18,493 nt of DNA. Origin: Pseudomonadota bacterium. Its GTDB lineage: Bacteria; Pseudomonadota; Alphaproteobacteria; Rhizobiales; Beijerinckiaceae. Below are positions 13,880 through 18,493 of the stretch, in pieces. The notes under the pieces are model-generated. The model had not been told where the DNA came from, did no database searches, and saw nothing but the letters and a program-made list of their open reading frames with translations. How positions within the stretch are numbered: the first letter of the stretch is position 1; each line of letters opens with the position of its first letter. Location: assembly GCA_023426505.1 (NCBI GenBank), contig JAFAAP010000004.1, positions 1 to 18,493 of the forward strand. The letters run 5' to 3'. The translations under genes and the position numbers were made by a program.

Positions 13880-15058
13880 CTATTGCTTGCTCACAACTCG
13901 GCGCAGCGCTCTTCTTGCATACTCCGCAGCGACCGCCAGGGCGGGAGCCGGATCGTCCCAGCGCCAATGAGCATTGTGGATTTCGTGGCTGGGCGGATAG
14001 GTCCAGTGCGTGCCGAGGGCTCGTGCTGCCAGGAAGTCGGTAAATTCGTCTCGCCAGACATGGTGCGGGTCAAATTGTATCGAAGGGCGCGGTAATCCAG
14101 CGGCATCGCAATAGGCGACTTGACAGAGATTGACGCCACAGAAGGTGGAGATCTCTACCTGCCTGTCAGCTCGGGCGACCGTCGGCTCGATCATCAAGAA
14201 CCGGCCGTCACGTTGATCCTGCTTGAACTCCATGCTGGCGAGACCGGCTGTGACGTTCGCCTGCTTGAAAAAGCGGATGGTTATGTCCTCCAGCTCTTCG
14301 GCCTCCCTCGGCGCCGCCCAGCAGCTTGCGGTGAAGCCAACCTGCGGCGGCCATGAGCGACCTTTGCGTCCTGTAAAAGCAATCGGATTGGAATCATCCA
14401 AGCAACAGAGTGAAAAGTAGATCGAGTCGTTGGAACCCTCGATCCATTCCTGAACGATCGCTTCTGTTACCTGCAGTATCTGCTCGCATAGTGACCGCGC
14501 CTCCGCCTGGCTCTCGACGCGATATGCCTTCCGGAAGCTGCGATCATAAGCCTGTGTCCGGAAGTTCGGCTTCACGCAGAGAGGGAGGCGAAGATCGCGC
14601 AGGGCTCCGATGTCGCCTTGGTTTCGCAGAAGAACGGTCGGCGGGACCGGAAAACCCCGACTCTGCGCGAATTCGAAAAACCGGTCTTTGCGACCCAAAT
14701 CCAGCAGAACTTCGTGAGGCGGCAGCTGAAAGCTGAAATGCGGCGCCAGGCGATCACGGTAGCGAGACACCGTCATTAATGGGCGATCGTCGGCACAGAT
14801 CAGGATTCCTCCATCTGGCAGGTTCCTTCGCAGCCGGAGCAATTGCTCGATGAATGCCTCGCCGTCAAAGGTCGGTACTCTGAACGTCTCGGCGTAGCGC
14901 GAGACTGTTGCTATGTCGTGTTGATCGGCACTGACGATAACGAGGCGGATTTGGGCCTGGGCAAGGCTGCGAACAACACCCAAACCATTCTGCTGACCTC
15001 CCAAGAGGATGGCGTGGGGCCCGCCATTCATTGCACCAATAGAGAGATCGCCTGTCAT
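13880..15058 (-). CDS. ATP-grasp family ligase of unknown substrate
   Basis: This 392-aa carboxylate-amine/thiol ligase-type protein has an N-terminal Rossmann-like pre-grasp domain (about 14-115; 'AILLGGQQNGLGVVRSLAQA'). The ATP-grasp domain follows: 'LDLGRKDRFFEFA' (119-131), the ATP-binding Lys in 'LCVKPNFR' (160-167), the hinge 'VQEWIEG' (202-208), then E277 in 'ASMEFKQD' and 'LMIEPTVARADRQ' (288-300). In common ATP-grasp enzymes the last metal-binding motif reads E-x-N-x-R; here it is E291-P-T-V-A-R, so the Asn is replaced. The start is the ATG at 15058 with GGAAA upstream; the ATG at 15031 has no ribosome site. Base composition is lower in GC than the flanks. It lies 375 nt downstream of the GNAT gene on the same strand. 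It probably joins an amine to a carboxylate; the product is unknown. Confidence 0.85.
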   Translation of the reverse strand: MTGDLSIGAMNGGPHAILLGGQQNGLGVVRSLAQAQIRLVIVSADQHDIATVSRYAETFRVPTFDGEAFIEQLLRLRRNLPDGGILICADDRPLMTVSRYRDRLAPHFSFQLPPHEVLLDLGRKDRFFEFAQSRGFPVPPTVLLRNQGDIGALRDLRLPLCVKPNFRTQAYDRSFRKAYRVESQAEARSLCEQILQVTEAIVQEWIEGSNDSIYFSLCCLDDSNPIAFTGRKGRSWPPQVGFTASCWAAPREAEELEDITIRFFKQANVTAGLASMEFKQDQRDGRFLMIEPTVARADRQVEISTFCGVNLCQVAYCDAAGLPRPSIQFDPHHVWRDEFTDFLAARALGTHWTYPPSHEIHNAHWRWDDPAPALAVAAEYARRALRRVVSKQ

Positions 15059-15433
15059 CGTGGCGTTTCCACGTTGCGCGGGTTGCAGTACCCGTCGGCT
15101 GCCATTGAGTGCGCGTCAGGCCGACTGATCATCGAAGAATAAGTCTACTCTCGTGCAGCACAACTACATGCGAGGTTGGGGCGGGCGGCTCTCCACTTGC
15201 GAAGTACCCCCTTCGGTGCCGTCAATCGATCTAGCGACCTGCGGGCGCTGGTGTCGGTTGAGCCACCAGGCGCCAGTGATCGGCATGCCGTGACAAGTCT
15301 GCTCCATGGCTTCGCGTATGTGGTGGGAAATCCGAACAGCTTGTTCGGTGAAAGCCTGCCGAAACCCTGCGGATGGTCGCAAGCAGTGAGGCAGGCGATG
15401 CCTGCTCGCACCGATAGGGACGAATGCCGAACA
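15059..15433. other. 375-nt gap between the GNAT and ATP-grasp genes, no clear gene
   Basis: Three overlapping minus-strand frames (starting near 15552, 15488 and 15382) cross this gap, but none has a good start or a recognisable domain. The best is 15382-15164 (72 aa, TTG start), with protein-like text 'HHIREAMEQTCHGMPITGAW' that may be a decayed gene remnant. I looked for a carrier protein and saw no Asp-Ser-Leu motif. Confidence 0.4.
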
Positions 15434-16657
15434 TCAATCCCCCTTTGCCTTTTGTGGCCTTCGGAGAGGGCGTCGAAGCTGACGCCATACCTGTCTGGCA
15501 TAAGCGGGAATCCGGGGGCGCACATGTGTCTCGTACCCGGATCGCAACGCAACGCGCGGAAGTTGAAACAGGATTGGAGTTGCCGCCCGGCGCACGAGAT
15601 GAACGTTGACGTACGTTTCGCGTCTCAGATGCCAGAGCCTGTGCCAGTCCGCATCGCTCATCGGGTTGTATTCGTCGATCTCCGGGCGGGAAAACGCATC
15701 CTTCAGCACCTCCTCCGTCAGGAGGCTGCCGGGGCTGCAGTCGGCAAAGTCCTCGTCATACGCGATTTTCGGCAGGAAGAGCGATGTGCCGCAGCGGATT
15801 CCCATCTCCGCTGCAATCAGGCGTCCGTCCAGTCGGATGGTATGCCACTCCAAGTATCCTTGAGCGGCCATGTTCCGGGTGACGGCCGAGTAGAATGCGG
15901 CACGATCCGTACGACTGGTGATGGCTGTCCCGTTTCGCCCCTTCCAGCCTGAACCTTCAAGAGCGAGGAACTCGGTCAAGAGAGTCTCGTCGGCTGAAGG
16001 GCCTTTTCTCATCTCAACCGAGACTACGCCGCGGCTCATCAGCCTTCGGCGATGTCGCCTCAGCTTGCTCCTCATATTCCTGAGGTTCGAAGTGGAAAAG
16101 TACGCATCGAAGTCCTCCTCCACATTGAGAAAGGAGTAAGCTGATGTCAGCCCGCAGAGTGTCACATAATCATCGATGCCGGTCCGAGAGGCGCTCCAGA
16201 AAGGCGAGCTTGGCCTTACGGCCTTCAGATCAAGGCCGAGATGTCTTGGCTCCTGCCGGCGAGCTTCGCAGAGCAGAGCCTGAAGGGCTGTTCCTGCGTG
16301 TTCGGGAGCCAGCAGGATCTCTCCAGATGTTGCATGTTTGTCGAATGTGCGAAGGATCGGGTAGCTCCGCCCTAGAAGTGGATGCGGTACGACAAAGGTC
16401 GGCATCACCCCGATGAGCCTGTCGCCAATATAGGCGAAGCTACAGAACCAACGTTCGTTTCGGCCTAACGCATGACGGAAGGCGGCATCGACCCAGCCGG
16501 GGAGCAGATATGGATTCCTTTGAGGCGCCTCCTGAGCGAGGTGGTCCCAGGCGGCCAGATGAGGCTTGAGAGTATCAAAGTCGCAGGCTGTGACGGTGCT
16601 CAGCCGCGCGGAGTGGAGCTTTCCTGCAGAGGTTGCTACCGGGATCGGTCTTGACAT
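15434..16657 (-). CDS. GNAT-fold acyltransferase, CelD/BcsL (Acetyltransf_6) type
   Basis: This 407-aa protein of the FemAB/CelD-like double-GNAT group is the kind that adds acyl or aminoacyl groups during cell-surface polysaccharide or related biosynthesis. The N-terminal half has 'NPYLLPGWVDAAF' (48-60). The second GNAT half has 'NLRNMRSKLRRHRRRL' (191-206), 'LEGSGWKGRNGTAI' (233-246), 'GRLIAAEMGI' (278-287) and 'KIAYDEDFADCSPGSLLTEE' (297-316), all characteristic of this family. The C-terminus (about 366-405) is basic, with several Arg pairs. The ATG at 16657 has a weak, distant GGAG. It is transcribed toward the ATP-grasp gene, and both have lower GC than their neighbours. The acyl donor and acceptor cannot be read from sequence. 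DUF488 lies 91 nt upstream on the same strand. Confidence 0.87.
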   Translation of the reverse strand: MSRPIPVATSAGKLHSARLSTVTACDFDTLKPHLAAWDHLAQEAPQRNPYLLPGWVDAAFRHALGRNERWFCSFAYIGDRLIGVMPTFVVPHPLLGRSYPILRTFDKHATSGEILLAPEHAGTALQALLCEARRQEPRHLGLDLKAVRPSSPFWSASRTGIDDYVTLCGLTSAYSFLNVEEDFDAYFSTSNLRNMRSKLRRHRRRLMSRGVVSVEMRKGPSADETLLTEFLALEGSGWKGRNGTAITSRTDRAAFYSAVTRNMAAQGYLEWHTIRLDGRLIAAEMGIRCGTSLFLPKIAYDEDFADCSPGSLLTEEVLKDAFSRPEIDEYNPMSDADWHRLWHLRRETYVNVHLVRRAATPILFQLPRVALRSGYETHVRPRIPAYARQVWRQLRRPLRRPQKAKGD

Positions 16658-16711
16658 GCCGATGCAAGGCTCCGTTTCTCACTGCGATATCTTAGCAATC
16701 ATGAAGGGTCG

Positions 16712-16723
16712 TGCTCCGGAGCA
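16712..16723. promoter_or_regulatory. 12-bp perfect palindrome upstream of the GNAT gene
   Basis: TGCTCCGGAGCA is a perfect palindrome in the 91-nt gap between the DUF488 stop and the GNAT start. Minus-strand TAAGAT, with a TG one base before it (a possible extended -10), lies between it and the GNAT ATG. It could be a dimeric-regulator operator or just chance in GC-rich DNA. Confidence 0.25.
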
Positions 16724-16748
16724 TCAGGGGTAGCATTGCCGGAGGAAC

Positions 16749-17294
16749 TCAGGAGGCTTGGCTTGGCAGCGCAGGATAGACAACCCCGTCAATCGATGGA
16801 CGAGCACCGGGCGTGAGGGAGGCCGTCTTGATCTTGCCGGGTCCGAGGATGTGGAACACGGTGCAGCCGGAGGCAAGCAGGTAATCGGCGATGATCCGGC
16901 GGTGGCAGCGCCACCACACCACCTCGGCGCACATGATGGCCGTGATGCTCACGCTGCCGAGATCCCGCAACCTCGTGAGACCAGCCCGGAACGTGTCGGT
17001 CAAAGCATAGTCGGCGTAGTTCCGGAAGCTGTCGTTCTCCCAATATGCATTGGGTGAGGGCTGAACCAGACGCTGCCTGCCGCGCAGCCCTCCGAGTTCC
17101 GCGATGTGCTCGTATCCGATCTGATATCCAGCAAGACTCTCGGGCAGAACATCACGGTTGAACTGCGGGTTTGTTCGGGAACGCGGAACGGTCCGGACAT
17201 CCACCACGAGGCGGGCGTTTGCCTCGCGCAGCAGATCCACGAACTCCGAAACGGAGCGGGTGGAATGCCCGATGGTGTAGAACGGGTTCGCCAT
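16749..17294 (-). CDS. DUF488 family protein
   Basis: This is a 181-aa protein of the DUF488 family, which lacks a firmly assigned biochemical role. Hallmarks are 'FYTIGHSTRSVSEFVDLL' (5-22), 'LVVDVRTVPRSRTNPQFN' (29-46), the 'ELGGLRG' loop (66-72) and 'AIMCAEVVWWRCHRRIIADY' (119-138), with the conserved Cys-Ala-Glu and Cys-His-Arg. The ATG at 17294 lies 5 nt after the stop of the PAS gene and has no good Shine-Dalgarno, so translation is probably coupled. A longer frame to 17870 would run through the PAS gene out of frame and is discarded. Confidence 0.92.
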   Translation of the reverse strand: MANPFYTIGHSTRSVSEFVDLLREANARLVVDVRTVPRSRTNPQFNRDVLPESLAGYQIGYEHIAELGGLRGRQRLVQPSPNAYWENDSFRNYADYALTDTFRAGLTRLRDLGSVSITAIMCAEVVWWRCHRRIIADYLLASGCTVFHILGPGKIKTASLTPGARPSIDGVVYPALPSQAS

Positions 17295-17299
17295 GCCGG

Positions 17300-17740
17300 T
17301 CAGTGCGTTCTCGGGGACGCCGTCGCGTCCGCCAGCTTTTTCTTCAGGCCTCTGATCTCCTCGAAGCGGCTCGTCACATCGCGCATGACCGCGGCGAGGC
17401 CGTGCATCCTGCCCTGTTCGTCCTTGAGCGGCACGATGGTGAACTCCAGCGAGATCCGTTGCCCGTCCCTTCGGATGCCAGGGACCGAGAGGAGATCGCC
17501 CTCGCCATAATGACTCTCGCCGGTTGCCATGACGCGCTGAAACCCCTCCCAGTGTCGCGCACGCAGGCGCTCGGGGATGATGATGTCCAGGGATTGCCCC
17601 AGTGCGTCGCCGCTTCGGTGGCCGAATATCCGCTCCGCGCCGGGATTCCAGACCCGGATGATCCCGTCGCGATCCGTTGCTACCACGGCGTCGGCCGCAG
17701 CGGCGAGAACCGCGTCGGCAGCAAGCCGGCTGAAATCCAT
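17300..17740 (-). CDS. PAS-domain-only sensor protein
   Basis: This 146-aa protein is one PAS domain with its PAC extension: 'AAADAVVATDRDGIIRVWNP' (14-33), 'GAERIFGH' (34-41) and 'DIIIPERLRARHWEGF' (52-67), then 'RRDGQRISLEFTIVPLKDEQ' (90-109) and 'GLAAVMRDVTSRFEE' (114-128), with a short coiled tail (130-138). There is no kinase, cyclase or DNA-binding output, so it must act through a partner. Cofactor binding cannot be judged. The ATG at 17740 has an excellent GGGAGG 5 nt upstream. It forms a tight pair with the downstream DUF488 gene. Confidence 0.92.
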   Translation of the reverse strand: MDFSRLAADAVLAAAADAVVATDRDGIIRVWNPGAERIFGHRSGDALGQSLDIIIPERLRARHWEGFQRVMATGESHYGEGDLLSVPGIRRDGQRISLEFTIVPLKDEQGRMHGLAAVMRDVTSRFEEIRGLKKKLADATASPRTH

Positions 17741-18321
17741 TTGAACCTCCCGTTTTCAACTGCAGCCTGAACAAGTGATTTAGCGAGGATCTCCCGAGAG
17801 CAAGCCCGGGAAGCTCGACCGGGTGGCGATCCTGATCGCCCCACGGCCCTCGCGCGGCTGAGTCCTCCAAAGGCGCCGACGGGCTGGCCTTCCGCGATCT
17901 CCTCGATCAACGCCGACAGGCGGCCGGAGCTCGGATCGAAGCGGTGCCGGCCGGAAGCGCCGGCCTGGTCGAGTCAGAGCAACGAGCAGGCTGCAGGGCC
18001 AGGGTAAAGGGAGGGCTCAACTGATCCGGTGCACCATGATACTTCCCAGGCTTCCTTGACGAAGCTCCCTGTCTCACGCTGTACGATTCCGCGGGCGGGC
18101 TTCTGGCGCGACGAAGGACGGATCGGTCGAGTGCAGCTACGGCAATTTTCTCGCCGAGGCATGCTGGGAGGGGATAAGGAATCCCGCGGGAGGAAGTGCT
18201 CTGACGCCCTCGATGCCGCACGACCGGACTCCGGAAAATGACTTGTGTTAAACACGGCCGCGGATGCGGCGGGGGCGGAACCGGGATGCAATCGCGCTGC
18301 GCGGAGGGGTGACGGTCAGCG
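17741..18321. other. 581-nt region without a confident gene
   Basis: It lies between the divergent starts of the PAS gene (minus) and the DUF1275 gene (plus). A minus-strand frame from about 17970 to 17860 reads like protein ('FDPSSGRLSALIEEIAEGQP') but follows an in-frame TGA, has only a TTG start and runs into the PAS leader, so it looks like a remnant. A small GTGTT-A-AACAC inverted repeat occurs at 18245-18255, about 67 nt before the DUF1275 ATG. GGAAC at 18287-18291 lacks a matching -10. Confidence 0.4.
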
Positions 18322-18493
18322 ATGAACCGGAAACAGTATTTTCGACGCAGACGAAGCCTGGCGGCCCGTTATGCCCGTTCGGCCCGGCGGGTCGTGGCCC
18401 CGGGGCGGTCGGCGACGGCCGACACCCAGCTCGGGATGGTCCTCGCGTTTGTGGCAGGTGCTGCCAATGCTGGCGGTTTCCTGGCCGTGGGCC
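18322..18493 (+). CDS. DUF1275 (YoaK-like) membrane protein, N-terminal part (cut by window edge)
   Basis: From ATG 18322 the frame is open to the right edge (57 codons). After a strongly basic N-terminus (MNRKQYFRRRRSLAARYARS) it reaches 'LGMVLAFVAGAANAGGFLAV' at residues 37-56. That is the first transmembrane helix and the 'AGxxNAGGFLAVG' signature of DUF1275 proteins, multi-pass membrane proteins of unknown transport role. A GAGGGG lies about 12 nt upstream of the ATG, rather far, so a later start near 18436 cannot be excluded. It is on the opposite strand to the PAS/DUF488 pair. Confidence 0.8.
   Translation, partial: MNRKQYFRRRRSLAARYARSARRVVAPGRSATADTQLGMVLAFVAGAANAGGFLAVG

Noticed and set aside
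15145..15552. 135-aa minus-strand frame across the GNAT/ATP-grasp gap
   Set aside because: It overlaps the end of the GNAT gene by 119 nt, lacks a ribosome site and a domain, and reads as mixed shadow sequence.
16749..17870. 373-aa version of the DUF488 protein
   Set aside because: The first 192 residues are an out-of-frame translation of the PAS gene and its leader; the DUF488 domain starts exactly at the ATG at 17294.
18029..18241. 70-aa plus-strand frame in the right-hand gap
   Set aside because: No ribosome site and no family character; competing frames on the other strand are equally open.
18287..18291. GGAAC upstream of the DUF1275 gene as an EcfG promoter
   Set aside because: No GTT occurs 16-18 nt downstream, so only the -35 half matches.

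Overview
High-GC bacterial chromosome, most likely an alphaproteobacterium of the Hyphomicrobiales (Methylobacterium/Microvirga-like; this is an inference). The pointers are an HWE-type histidine kinase fused to CheB and CheR modules, sequences matching the GGAAC/GTT promoters of the alphaproteobacterial general-stress sigma factor EcfG, a SagB-like nitroreductase beside a DUF5335-type gene, and a DUF1275 gene. I see no tRNA, rRNA, IS element or CRISPR array.

Layout. (1) 1-1378, minus strand: a hypothetical protein, a SagB-type nitroreductase and the start of a DUF5335-like gene that runs off the left edge. (2) 1551-1787, plus strand: a 78-aa orphan converging on the next block. (3) 6964-1790, minus strand: a signalling operon of stand-alone CheB with a zinc-ribbon-like tail, a 1214-aa CheB/CheR/PAS/HWE kinase, and a single-domain response regulator. 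An EcfG-type promoter candidate lies just upstream. (4) 7138-8209, plus strand: a small coiled protein and a Crp/Fnr regulator ending in a strong hairpin. (5) 11537-8469, minus strand: DoxX, a two-domain VOC (CatE-like) protein, glutathionyl-hydroquinone reductase and an NADPH-FMN/quinone reductase, divergent from a LysR regulator (11639-12568) across a shared palindromic promoter. This reads as a quinone/electrophile detoxification module. (6) 12827-12633 and 13605-12958, minus strand: a small conserved acidic protein and a hemolysin-III (PAQR) membrane protein. (7) 16657-13880, minus strand: a lower-GC pair, a CelD/BcsL-like GNAT acyltransferase and an ATP-grasp ligase, separated by a 375-nt gap. 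(8) 17740-16749, minus strand: a PAS-only sensor protein and a DUF488 protein. (9) 17741-18321: 581 nt without a clear gene, then the start of a DUF1275 membrane-protein gene running off the right edge.

How the genes fit together. Much of the window looks stress- and redox-related: a multi-input sensor kinase with its regulator, a Crp-like regulator, quinone detoxification, and a stand-alone PAS protein. The least understood part is the low-GC ATP-grasp/GNAT pair. It resembles an amide- or acyl-forming pathway for a surface or small-molecule product of unknown identity.
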